Source: Vibrio campbellii CAIM 519 = NBRC 15631 = ATCC 25920 (GTDB taxonomy: Bacteria > Pseudomonadota > Gammaproteobacteria > Enterobacterales > Vibrionaceae). From it: DNA of 64,000 bases. Shown here piece after piece: positions 25,570 to 33,885 of the stretch (its first letter is position 1; each line of letters starts with the position of its first letter). Below the pieces are notes generated by a model. The model ran no database searches. It saw only the letters and a program-made list of their open reading frames with translations, and was not told where the DNA came from. Location of the stretch: positions 2,790,001-2,854,000 of the forward strand of contig NZ_CP015863.1 in assembly GCF_002163755.1 (NCBI RefSeq), in the 5' to 3' direction. The translations under genes were made by a program, and so were the position numbers.

Positions 25570-26052
25570 ATGGAGTCACTGGAAAAAATCTATCAACTCA
25601 ATCGAGAGCGATTTAATGCGCTCTCCATCCCCTTTCGAGAGTGGCAGCATGAAGCCATTCTCGACTTCGAAACCGACATCAAAGTCGCCGCACAACTCGG
25701 TTGGACTGGCACGCATACTAAGAGTCTTTTTCTCAAGCTAAAAGGGCAAGGTTATGCCGTATACCTAACCGACAAGGACTCACGTTTAGACTCCAAGCAA
25801 ATCAAAGCCATTACAGGTAAACGACCTTCAATTTGCAGCGACGATGAAATGGTTGAACAGCTAGGCTGTGTACCCGGTGCAGTTTGTCCTATTGGCTTAC
25901 CTGAGCATGTCACTATTATCGTCGATACGGCACTCTACCAACACGATGAGTTGCTCTATACACCAGGTTTACCCGAGTTCACCTTTGGCTTCGCAGGTAG
26001 CGAACTTAAACGTATGCTCCTTGCCGGCAGTAATACTCTGTTAGAAATATAA
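25570..26052 (+). CDS. YbaK/ProX-type tRNA-deacylase-domain protein
   Basis: A 160-residue protein with the YbaK/ProRS-INS fold. GHTHTKSLFLKLK-like segment (WTGTHTKSLFLKLKGQGYAVYLT, about 45-67, broken here as TGTHTKSLFLKL) carries the conserved Lys-Ser-Leu-Phe-Leu pattern of the Ala-tRNA(Pro) deacylase ProX. GCVPGAVCPIGLP (about 98-110) is the substrate loop. It begins 24 bp after argO behind AGGAAAG, so it is probably co-transcribed with argO, and ends in a strong terminator. The editing function is family knowledge; the substrate is inferred. Confidence 0.82.
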   Translation: MESLEKIYQLNRERFNALSIPFREWQHEAILDFETDIKVAAQLGWTGTHTKSLFLKLKGQGYAVYLTDKDSRLDSKQIKAITGKRPSICSDDEMVEQLGCVPGAVCPIGLPEHVTIIVDTALYQHDELLYTPGLPEFTFGFAGSELKRMLLAGSNTLLEI

Positions 26053-26065
26053 AAATCCTAGAAAC

Positions 26066-26095
26066 AAAAAAGCGAGGCTAACGCCTCGCTTTTTT
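26066..26095 (+). terminator. Terminator between the YbaK-domain gene and mscS
   Basis: AAAAAAGCGAGGC-TAAC-GCCTCGCTTTTTT, symmetrical and bidirectional. Confidence 0.9.
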
Positions 26096-26114
26096 ATGTT
26101 CTCAATCGAAGGGA

Positions 26115-26981
26115 TTAAGCTTCTACTTTGTTCAAGTGAACGTCCATTTGTGGGAATGGAATTTCGATACCAGCTGCATCCAACGCTTCTTTGATTGCTA
26201 GAGTAGAATCGAAGTAAACGTCCCAGTAGTCAGCTGTTTTACACCATGGACGAACCACGAAGTTAACTGAAGAATCTGCTAGTGCTAACACACCAATCGT
26301 CATGTCTGGATCTTTCAGGATACGAGGGTCTTTTTCTAGCGTTTCACGAATCACTTGTTTAGTTTGCTTAAGATCCGCTTTGTAAGAAACACCAATCACT
26401 AGATCCACACGACGCGTCGCGTGGCGAGAGTAGTTAGTGATTGCGCCGCCAATAACTGACGAGTTAGGTACAACAACCATTTTGTTGTCTGGTGTTTTTA
26501 GTACTGTTTGGAAGATTTGAATTGCTTCAACGCTACCTGCCACACCGCCGATTTCTACATAGTCGCCAGACTTAAATGGACGGAATGCAACAATTAATAC
26601 ACCCGCAGCGAAGTTAGATAGTGAGCCTTGCAGAGCAAGACCAACAGCAAGACCTGCCGCACCGATTACCGCAACTACAGATGCAGTTTGAACACCTACA
26701 CGACCTAGTGCCGCGATAAGTACGATAACAAATAGAAGGTAACGAACTAGACCGTTGACGAATTCAACAACCGCTTTGTCCATCTTTTTCTTTTCAAGCA
26801 CTTTTGAAACGCTGTTTGCTACCGCTTTAACGATAATGTTACCGATAAATAGGATCAGCAGTGCAGAGATGATGTTTACACCGTACTGAATAAGAAGATC
26901 TGAGTTGTTATTTAGCCATGTTTCAGCTTTGCTCAAACCATCCGTTAAAGAGGTATCGATACCCATCGATTCACCTGCCAT
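26115..26981 (-). CDS. mscS: Small-conductance mechanosensitive channel MscS
   Basis: Homoheptameric membrane channel that opens under tension during hypo-osmotic shock. Three N-terminal membrane helices (about 30-55, 70-92, 100-127). The pore helix TM3 is Gly/Ala-rich (GAAGLAVGLALQGSLSNFAAG). The beta domain SGDYVEIGGVAGSVEAI follows. The ATG at 26981 behind GAGGAT gives 288 residues, as in E. coli (286). It lies between the argO block and fbaA, which reproduces E. coli order. Confidence 0.95.
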   Translation of the reverse strand: MAGESMGIDTSLTDGLSKAETWLNNNSDLLIQYGVNIISALLILFIGNIIVKAVANSVSKVLEKKKMDKAVVEFVNGLVRYLLFVIVLIAALGRVGVQTASVVAVIGAAGLAVGLALQGSLSNFAAGVLIVAFRPFKSGDYVEIGGVAGSVEAIQIFQTVLKTPDNKMVVVPNSSVIGGAITNYSRHATRRVDLVIGVSYKADLKQTKQVIRETLEKDPRILKDPDMTIGVLALADSSVNFVVRPWCKTADYWDVYFDSTLAIKEALDAAGIEIPFPQMDVHLNKVEA

Positions 26982-27391
26982 ATTCGTATCCTCAAAATAA
27001 AGATATATAAATCTAATTGCCGCTGGCTTATGAACCATGTTTTTTATAGGTTCTTATTCACAACAACATCCCTATTGTTTTCCTGAACACTGTCAGATTT
27101 TTGGCACAATATCTCAACACTGAAATTTTGCAAAGTCAGAGTTTCGCAAAGACCTACAAAACAAAGTGTTATCAGAGTTTTCTGATATCGTCATATTACA
27201 GAGTAAGCAATGGATTTACATTTCGCCACATTTTTTACTTGGTTTTATACCACTTGGTGCTGAAATGCGCTTGGTTTCGAAATTTGCACCAAAAACAGAA
27301 GGGATATGAAGTAAGGTGATCATATAGCAGTTGACCGAGTTATCAATTGCCACAAGAGAGAGAATCCGAATTGTCTCATTGGCTAGACATA
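26982..27391. other. mscS upstream region
   Basis: 410 bp between mscS and the fbaA terminator. It should contain the mscS promoter. I see no gene, repeat or clear operator in it. Confidence 0.5.
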
Positions 27392-27425
27392 AAAAAAAAC
27401 CCGCTCTAAGAGCGGGTTTTTAAAA
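27392..27425 (-). terminator. fbaA terminator
   Basis: AAAACCCGCTC-TAA-GAGCGGGTTTT with long A and T runs on either side. Confidence 0.9.
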
Positions 27426-27441
27426 ACTCAGGTAAGACGAA

Positions 27442-28518
27442 TTATAGTACGTCTACTGCGTTTAGGTCAGCAAAAGCTTTCTCTAGACGAGCTACCATTG
27501 AAGCTTGACCAGCACGTAGCCATACGCGTGGATCGTAGTACTTCTTGTTTGGAGCGTCTTCGCCAGTTGGGTTACCGATTTGACCTTGTAGGTAATCGCG
27601 GTTGTCAGCTTCGTACTGACGGATACCATCCCAAGTTGCCCACTGTGTATCAGTATCGATGTTCATTTTGATAACACCGTAACCGATAGACTCTTGGATT
27701 TCTGCTTCAGTAGAACCAGAACCACCGTGGAACACGAAGTTTAGAGCGTTTGGTGCAATACCGAACTTCTCTGCACAGTATGCTTGAGAGTCACGTAGGA
27801 TAGTTGGAGTTAGAACAACGTTACCTGGCTTGTAAACGCCGTGTACGTTACCGAAAGATGCTGCGATAGTGAAGCGGTGTGAAACAGCGCTTAGTTTCTC
27901 GTATGCGTAAGCAACGTCTTCTGGAGAAGTGTAAAGCTCAGATGCGTCCATATCAGAGTTATCAACGCCGTCTTCTTCACCACCAGTACAACCAAGTTCG
28001 ATCTCGATTGTCATGTTCATTTTAGCCATGCGCTCTAGGTACTTAGCACATGTTTCGATGTTCTCTTCTAGAGACTCTTCAGAAAGGTCTAGCATGTGAG
28101 AAGAGAATAGAGGCTTACCAGTTTGAGCGAAGAACTCTTCACCAGCGTCTAGTAGACCGTCGATCCATGGTAGAAGTTTCTTAGCAGCGTGGTCAGTGTG
28201 TAGGATTACTGGCACACCGTAAGCTTCAGCTACAGCGTGAACGTATTTAGCACCAGCTACAGCGCCAAGGATTTGAGCACCTTGACCTTCAAGTTTAACG
28301 CCTTTACCAGCGAAGAAAGCTGCGCCGCCGTTAGAGAACTGAACAACAACTGGAGCTTTAACTTTTGCAGCTGCTTCAAGTACTGCGTTTACAGAATCAG
28401 TACCAACAACGTTTACTGCTGGAAGTGCAAAGTTGTTCTCTTTTGCTACTTCAAATACTTTCTGAACGTCATCGCCAGAGATAACACCTGGTTTTACGAA
28501 GTCGAAGATCTTAGACAT
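27442..28518 (-). CDS. fbaA: Class II fructose-bisphosphate aldolase
   Basis: Zn-dependent aldolase of glycolysis and gluconeogenesis. The metal-binding His are in VILHTDHAAKKLLPW, in the GNVHGVY segment and in NFVFHGGSGS. EIELGCTGGEEDG is also conserved. The ATG at 28518 behind AGGATTAC gives 358 residues (E. coli 359). It is the last gene of epd-pgk-fbaA, although a hairpin and a PurR-like palindrome between pgk and fbaA suggest separate control. Confidence 0.97.
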   Translation of the reverse strand: MSKIFDFVKPGVISGDDVQKVFEVAKENNFALPAVNVVGTDSVNAVLEAAAKVKAPVVVQFSNGGAAFFAGKGVKLEGQGAQILGAVAGAKYVHAVAEAYGVPVILHTDHAAKKLLPWIDGLLDAGEEFFAQTGKPLFSSHMLDLSEESLEENIETCAKYLERMAKMNMTIEIELGCTGGEEDGVDNSDMDASELYTSPEDVAYAYEKLSAVSHRFTIAASFGNVHGVYKPGNVVLTPTILRDSQAYCAEKFGIAPNALNFVFHGGSGSTEAEIQESIGYGVIKMNIDTDTQWATWDGIRQYEADNRDYLQGQIGNPTGEDAPNKKYYDPRVWLRAGQASMVARLEKAFADLNAVDVL

Positions 28519-28574
28519 GGATGTAATCCTATTTATCTGTCGTTTTATAAACAAAACTTGTTAAATTGAAAATC

Positions 28575-28590
28575 TTGCAAACGTTTGCTC
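28575..28590 (-). promoter_or_regulatory. PurR-like palindrome upstream of fbaA
   Basis: TTGCAAACGTTTGCTC, with a perfect 12-bp palindrome GCAAACGTTTGC, matches 12 of 16 bases of the PurR box. It lies 57-72 bp before the fbaA start. Another LacI-family repressor is equally possible. Confidence 0.5.
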
Positions 28591-28640
28591 ACAACTGGAG
28601 CTATTTTAGCAGAGTTCCACTCTCGTTGCAGCAAACAAGA

Positions 28641-28662
28641 AAGCGGGAGAGGACTCCCGCTT
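28641..28662 (-). terminator. Hairpin between pgk and fbaA
   Basis: GCGGGAG-AGGA-CTCCCGC; on the minus strand TTTCTTGTTT follows. It may limit pgk readthrough into fbaA. Confidence 0.6.
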
Positions 28663-28670
28663 TACTAATA

Positions 28671-29831
28671 TTACTTAGCGCGTGCTTCTAGCATTTCAAC
28701 TGCTGGAAGTACTTTACCTTCTACGAACTCAAGGAAAGCGCCGCCGCCAGTAGAGATGTAAGATACGTCAGCTTTGATACCGAACTTGTCGATAGCTGCT
28801 AGCGTGTCACCACCACCTGCAACAGAGAAACCTTCAGAAGCTGCGATAGCTTCAGAGATGCCTTTAGTACCAGCTTCGAAGTTCTTGAATTCGAATACGC
28901 CTACTGGACCGTTCCAAAGGATAGTCTTAGCGTTCTTAAGGATTTCTGCTAGTTCAGCAGTTGAATCTGGACCAAGGTCGAAGATCATGTCGTCGTCTTG
29001 TACTTCAGAAACGTGCTTGATTTCAGCTTCTGCGTTCTCATCGAATGCTTTCGCACATGCAACGTCAGTTGCTACTGGAATTGCACACTCGTCCATTAGC
29101 TTCTTAGCTGTTTCAACTAGGTCTGCTTCGTATAGCGACTTACCAACGTTGTGGCCAGCAGCTGCGATGAATGTGTTAGCAATACCACCGCCAACAACTA
29201 GTTGGTCAGCGATTTTAGATAGAGACTCAAGAACAGTTAGCTTAGTAGAAACTTTTGAACCACCTACGATAGCAACCATTGGACGAGCTGGCTTGTCCAT
29301 TGCTTTGCCCAGTGCTTCTAGTTCGTTTGCTAGTAGAGGACCAGCACATGCTACGTCTGCGTGCATGCCTACACCGTGAGTAGATGCTTGTGCACGGTGA
29401 GCTGTACCGAATGCGTCCATTACGAAGATGTCACATAGAGAAGCGTATTGCTTAGATAGTTCTTCTTCGTTTTTCTTCTCGCCTTTGTTAAAGCGAACGT
29501 TTTCTAGAACAACGAGTTCACCAGCGTTTAGTTCTAGACCGTTTAGGTAGTCTTTCGCTAGTTTAACTTCGCAGTCTAGTGCATCGTTTAAGTAGTTAAC
29601 TACTGGTTGTAGAGAGAACTCTTCAGCGTATTCACCTTCAGTTGGGCGACCTAGGTGAGAAGTAACCATAACTTTAGCGCCTGCTTCTAGACAGTGCTTA
29701 ATAGTTGGAAGAGATGCGATGATACGTGCATCTGAAGTTACTTTACCGTCTTTTACTGGCACGTTTAGGTCAGCACGGATAAATACACGTTTACCTGCAA
29801 GATCCAGGTCAGTCATCTTGATTACAGACAT
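28671..29831 (-). CDS. pgk: Phosphoglycerate kinase
   Basis: ATP-forming glycolytic kinase with two Rossmann-like domains. The signature KRVFIRADLNVPVKDG is at the N-terminus, TSHLGRPTEG near 60, and the C-terminal VAGGGDTLAAIDKFG is the nucleotide-binding stretch. The ATG at 29831 behind GAGGA gives 386 residues (E. coli 387). Lies between epd and fbaA, all on the minus strand. Confidence 0.97.
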   Translation of the reverse strand: MSVIKMTDLDLAGKRVFIRADLNVPVKDGKVTSDARIIASLPTIKHCLEAGAKVMVTSHLGRPTEGEYAEEFSLQPVVNYLNDALDCEVKLAKDYLNGLELNAGELVVLENVRFNKGEKKNEEELSKQYASLCDIFVMDAFGTAHRAQASTHGVGMHADVACAGPLLANELEALGKAMDKPARPMVAIVGGSKVSTKLTVLESLSKIADQLVVGGGIANTFIAAAGHNVGKSLYEADLVETAKKLMDECAIPVATDVACAKAFDENAEAEIKHVSEVQDDDMIFDLGPDSTAELAEILKNAKTILWNGPVGVFEFKNFEAGTKGISEAIAASEGFSVAGGGDTLAAIDKFGIKADVSYISTGGGAFLEFVEGKVLPAVEMLEARAK

Positions 29832-29984
29832 GATGTGTCCTCTCAAATATTAAATAATTAAAGTTTTTAAAAACTCGGCAATCCTGCCAAGCCCGTTAAT
29901 TCTTCAAACTGGTTACAGATATGGAGATACGTCAGATTTATTTCAAGGCTTAAAATAAAAAATTTCTCCATCGCCTCTTCACCA

Positions 29985-31022
29985 TTATTGCTCCACTTGT
30001 GAAGAAGCTTGCATTGCTAAGGCGGTATCCAGCATCCGGTTAGCAAAGCCCCATTCGTTATCGCACCAAACGAGCATTTTAACGAGTTGCCCGTTACTCA
30101 CTCTTGTCTGAGTTCCATCCACAATTGCACTATGGGGATCGTGGTTAAAGTCGATGGAAACGAGCGGCGATTCAGTATAGTCAACAATGTCACGTAATGT
30201 ACACTGAGATGCGTTAACAATGGTTTGATTTACGTCATTAACTTTCACATTTGTACTAATTGTGACACTTAAATCCATCGCAGTGACGTTAACTGTCGGA
30301 ACTCGAACCGAAATTGCTTCGAATTTGTTGGAAAATTTCGGGAAGATTCTTTCAATACCCTTATGCAACTTAGTATCGACAGGAATGATGGATTGACTGG
30401 CTGCACGCGTACGACGTAAATCATTGTGGTAAGCGTCGATAACTTGCTGATCGTTCATTGAAGAGTGAATCGTGGTGATGGTGCCAGACTCAATGCCAAA
30501 GGCCTCATCTAATACTTTGATGATAGGAACGATACAGTTGGTGGTACATGAACCGTTGGACACCACGCGGTGTTCATCTTTGAGGGTTTCGTGGTTCACA
30601 CCGTAGATAATGGTGTTATCGAGATCGCTTGCGCCAGGATGTGAAAACAGAACTTTTTGCGCGCCAGCTTCAATATGAGCTTGGCCGTCTGCTTGTGAGC
30701 CAAAAACACCAGTACAATCGAGCACGATGTCGACTTCTAAGTCACGCCATGGCAAGAGTTCAATTTCAGCAAGGTGAAGGATTCTAATGGGATCGTATTC
30801 ACTACTGTCGTGGTGAACATAGAGGTGTTCTTGGTCGTGCGAGATTTTCTTTCCGAAGCGGCCATGACTGGTGTCATATTGAAGAAGATGTGCCATCGCT
30901 TCGGGTTGCGCGAGTTCATTAACCGCCACAACTTTTATCTGCTGATGCTTACCGCTCTCATATACTGCTCGCAGTACATTACGACCGATACGTCCAAATC
31001 CATTGATCGCAACTTTTAGCAT
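29985..31022 (-). CDS. epd: D-erythrose-4-phosphate dehydrogenase
   Basis: GAPDH-like enzyme that oxidises erythrose 4-phosphate to 4-phosphoerythronate for vitamin B6 synthesis. NAD motif INGFGRIGRNVLRA (about 6-19). Catalytic Cys in SNGSCTTNC. At 345 residues and next to pgk-fbaA, it matches Epd rather than GapA. pdxJ of the same pathway lies at the other end of the window. 153 bp separate it from pgk. Confidence 0.92.
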   Translation of the reverse strand: MLKVAINGFGRIGRNVLRAVYESGKHQQIKVVAVNELAQPEAMAHLLQYDTSHGRFGKKISHDQEHLYVHHDSSEYDPIRILHLAEIELLPWRDLEVDIVLDCTGVFGSQADGQAHIEAGAQKVLFSHPGASDLDNTIIYGVNHETLKDEHRVVSNGSCTTNCIVPIIKVLDEAFGIESGTITTIHSSMNDQQVIDAYHNDLRRTRAASQSIIPVDTKLHKGIERIFPKFSNKFEAISVRVPTVNVTAMDLSVTISTNVKVNDVNQTIVNASQCTLRDIVDYTESPLVSIDFNHDPHSAIVDGTQTRVSNGQLVKMLVWCDNEWGFANRMLDTALAMQASSQVEQ

Positions 31023-31220
31023 TTATCCTTCGCCTCACCAAAAATTTGTGTCACAGATAGTACCTGATACGGAGGCTAAGCGCATTAAGTAAGTGATCTC
31101 ACTCGCGGTAAACTATCTTTTCACTTCCCGGAATATTCATATCACCAATATATTGAGTTCTGACGTTACATGTTTCGTTTGGCACTTTAGCTCCTTGTTT
31201 GACCACCAAAGGAAATGCGT

Positions 31221-31457
31221 ATGTCAGGTTTTCCCGCTGCTCACTTTTGCAAGCGATGCAATAGAGAAACACCACACTCTGAAGTGCTGGTCCGTAAACC
31301 AAGTCGTTATGATACGGATAAATCAATTCTTGGAACGTTAAAGCTTTGGGCTCATACCCTGCTGAACGGCGGCCACTATTACGATATGGATCGCTATGTC
31401 ACCTGCAAGGAATGTGGACACAAAGAGAAGGACAATTGGGGAAAAGAATTTGAATAG
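31221..31457 (+). CDS. Small zinc-ribbon protein (78 aa)
   Basis: I do not recognise a named family. Two Cys pairs, CKRC near residue 10 and CKECGH near 62, plus a His-rich middle (GGHYYDMDRY), indicate a small zinc ribbon. AAAGGA precedes ATG 31221 by 7 bp, so this start is preferred to the ATG two codons upstream. The gene diverges from epd and has a terminator right after it, so it looks real. Function unknown. Confidence 0.75.
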   Translation: MSGFPAAHFCKRCNRETPHSEVLVRKPSRYDTDKSILGTLKLWAHTLLNGGHYYDMDRYVTCKECGHKEKDNWGKEFE

Positions 31458-31462
31458 GCACA

Positions 31463-31495
31463 AAAAACCGAGCATTAACGCTCGGTTTTTCTTTT
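31463..31495 (+). terminator. Terminator between the zinc-ribbon gene and tkt
   Basis: ACCGAGC-ATTAAC-GCTCGGT with A-run before and T-run after; bidirectional. Confidence 0.88.
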
Positions 31496-31507
31496 ATCTT
31501 CGTAAGC

Positions 31508-33517
31508 TTACGCTAGCAGTTCTTTTGCTGTGTTCACTACGTTTTCTACAGTGAAACCAAACATTTCGAACAGTTGGTCAGCTGGTGCAGATTCACCGAA
31601 TGTTGTCATACCGATGATGCGACCGTCGAAGCCAACGTACTTGTACCAGAAGTCAGCAATGCCCGCTTCTACAGCGATACGTGCCGTTACGTCTGATGGC
31701 AGTACTGACTCACGGTAAGCTGCGTCTTGCTTATCGAATGCATCTGTTGATGGCATTGAAACAACGCGCACTTTCTTACCTTCAGCGGTTAGTTGCTCAG
31801 CCGCTTTCACTGCTAGTTCAACTTCAGAACCTGTCGCAATAAGGATTAGCTCAGGTTTACCATCGCTGTCTTTCAGGATGTAAGCACCTTTCGCGATGTC
31901 CGCTACTTGCTCAGCAGTACGTTCTTGTTGCGCCAGGTTTTGACGAGAGAAGATAAGCGCCGATGGGCCATCTTTACGTTCGATCGCTAGTTTCCATGCT
32001 ACTGCAGACTCAACTTGGTCACATGGACGCCACGTGCTCATGTTTGGAGTCAGACGTAGAGACGCCATTTGCTCAACTGGTTGGTGAGTTGGGCCATCTT
32101 CGCCAAGACCGATAGAGTCGTGCGTGTACACTTGGATGTTCTGAATCTTCATCAGAGCAGCCATACGCATAGCGTTACGTGCGTATTCCATGAACATCAG
32201 GAATGTTGCGCCGTAAGGAACAAAACCGCCGTGTAGCGCGATACCGTTCATGATCGCTGTCATACCGAATTCACGTACACCGTAGTGGATGTAGTTACCA
32301 GAGAAGTCGTTCGCTTCTTGAGACTTAGAACCAGACCACATGGTTAGGTTAGAAGGCGCTAGGTCAGCAGAGCCGCCCATGAATTCTGGAAGCATTTGAC
32401 CAAACGCTTCTAATGCGTTTTGAGATGCTTTACGTGATGCGATGTTCGCTGGGTTTGCTTGAAGGTCAGCAATGATTTGGTTTGCTTTCTCTTCCCACTC
32501 AGCTGGAAGTTCGCCGTTTAGACGACGTTTAAGCTCTGCTGCTTCTGCTGGGTAAGCCGCTGCGTATGCTTCAAACTTAGCATTCCAAGCCGCTTCTTTT
32601 TCAGAACCTGCCGCTTTAGCATCCCACTCAGCGTATACGTCTGCAGGGATTTCAAATGCTGGGTGTTCCCAACCTAGGAATTCACGCGCTGCTGCGATTT
32701 CTTCCGCACCTAGTGGCGCACCGTGACAGTCGTGAGAACCTGATTTGTTTGGAGAACCAAAACCGATGATAGTTTTAGTACAGATAAGCGTAGGGCGTGG
32801 ATCTGCTTTTGCCGCTTCGATTGCTGCGTTGATCGCTTCAGAATCGTGACCATCTACAGCAGGGATTACGTGCCAACCGTAAGATTCAAAACGCTTAGGC
32901 GTGTCGTCAGAGAACCAACCTTCAACGTGACCATCGATAGAGATGCCGTTGTCGTCCCAGAATGCGATCAGTTTGCCAAGGCCTAGTGTACCAGCAAGAG
33001 AACATGCCTCGTGCGAGATACCTTCCATCAGACAGCCGTCGCCCATGAATACGTAAGTGAAGTGGTCAACGATGTCGTGGCCTTCTTTGTTGAACTGAGC
33101 CGCCAACGCTTTCTCAGCCATCGCCATACCAACTGCGTTAGTGATGCCTTGACCTAGAGGACCCGTTGTTGTCTCGATACCAGGTGCGTAGCCGTACTCT
33201 GGGTGACCAGGAGTCTTAGAGTGAAGCTGACGGAAGTTCTTAAGATCGTCGATAGACAGCTCGTAACCACTCAGATGCAGTAGAGAGTAAATCAGCATAG
33301 AGCCGTGGCCGTTAGACAGTACGAAACGGTCGCGGTCAGCCCACTCTGGGTTAGCTGGGTTGTGGTTTAGGTGAGAACGCCAAAGAACTTCAGCGATATC
33401 AGCCATACCCATAGGTGCGCCTGGGTGGCCAGAGTTAGCTTGTTGAACACCATCCATGCTAAGAGCGCGGATTGCATTTGCGAGCTCTTTGTTTGAAAGA
33501 ACGTTACGAGAAGACAT
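31508..33517 (-). CDS. tkt: Transketolase
   Basis: Thiamine-diphosphate enzyme of the non-oxidative pentose phosphate pathway. Motifs: SGHPGAPMGMADIAEV near the N-terminus, the ThDP motif starting GDGCLMEG, the conserved His in SHDCHGAPLG, and the pyrimidine-domain DSIGLGEDGPTHQP. The ATG at 33517 behind CAGGAG gives 669 residues, close to E. coli TktA. It stands next to epd-pgk-fbaA and diverges from metK across a 368-bp control region. Confidence 0.97.
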   Translation of the reverse strand: MSSRNVLSNKELANAIRALSMDGVQQANSGHPGAPMGMADIAEVLWRSHLNHNPANPEWADRDRFVLSNGHGSMLIYSLLHLSGYELSIDDLKNFRQLHSKTPGHPEYGYAPGIETTTGPLGQGITNAVGMAMAEKALAAQFNKEGHDIVDHFTYVFMGDGCLMEGISHEACSLAGTLGLGKLIAFWDDNGISIDGHVEGWFSDDTPKRFESYGWHVIPAVDGHDSEAINAAIEAAKADPRPTLICTKTIIGFGSPNKSGSHDCHGAPLGAEEIAAAREFLGWEHPAFEIPADVYAEWDAKAAGSEKEAAWNAKFEAYAAAYPAEAAELKRRLNGELPAEWEEKANQIIADLQANPANIASRKASQNALEAFGQMLPEFMGGSADLAPSNLTMWSGSKSQEANDFSGNYIHYGVREFGMTAIMNGIALHGGFVPYGATFLMFMEYARNAMRMAALMKIQNIQVYTHDSIGLGEDGPTHQPVEQMASLRLTPNMSTWRPCDQVESAVAWKLAIERKDGPSALIFSRQNLAQQERTAEQVADIAKGAYILKDSDGKPELILIATGSEVELAVKAAEQLTAEGKKVRVVSMPSTDAFDKQDAAYRESVLPSDVTARIAVEAGIADFWYKYVGFDGRIIGMTTFGESAPADQLFEMFGFTVENVVNTAKELLA

Positions 33518-33624
33518 GTCTGCTCCTGAGTGCATTAAGCGAATTGATAAAGGAATGTGGGCACATTAACCAAGAGTACTGGGTATAAAAGTGCGGGCAA
33601 CATTCTCTCAAAGCCAAAATCTGA

Positions 33625-33640
33625 CTGCAAACGTTTTACT
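33625..33640 (-). promoter_or_regulatory. PurR-like box between tkt and metK
   Basis: CTGCAAACGTTTTACT has the full AAACGTTT core and 11 of 16 PurR positions. It lies 108 bp before the tkt start and 245 bp before metK, so tkt is the likelier target. Confidence 0.35.
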
Positions 33641-33788
33641 CACCATTTTTGAGGTTTTAACTCAACCTTTTCGCACTTAATGGACCATTTATTAAAAATT
33701 CCCCCCATCAAAAGCAAACGATTGGGTAATAAGCTAGACGAATTCAAATAGAAAAAGAGCTTGTAATTCGACCGTGGGAAATTAAAAT

Positions 33789-33804
33789 AGACGTCTAGAT
33801 GTAG
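33789..33804 (+). promoter_or_regulatory. Tandem MetJ boxes of metK
   Basis: AGACGTCT at 33789-33796 is a perfect met box. The next octamer AGATGTAG (5 of 8) follows without a gap, the arrangement MetJ requires. Repression of metK by MetJ with SAM is established in E. coli. Confidence 0.8.
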
Positions 33805-33885
33805 AAACACCTACAAACTGTATTGTATTTTTCGTGGCAAGCTTGCGTTAGTTAGCCATGAGTAAACCTTAAGATTGGAGCTATC

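Larger units (their letters stand above)
33518..33885. other. tkt/metK divergent control region
   Basis: 368 bp without a gene. It contains a PurR-like box (33625-33640) and tandem MetJ boxes (33789-33804). No other structure stands out. Confidence 0.6.

Noticed and set aside
28774..29379. 201-aa plus-strand reading frame opposite pgk
   Set aside because: Shadow frame within pgk; Ser/Ala-rich translation typical of antisense to a highly expressed gene.
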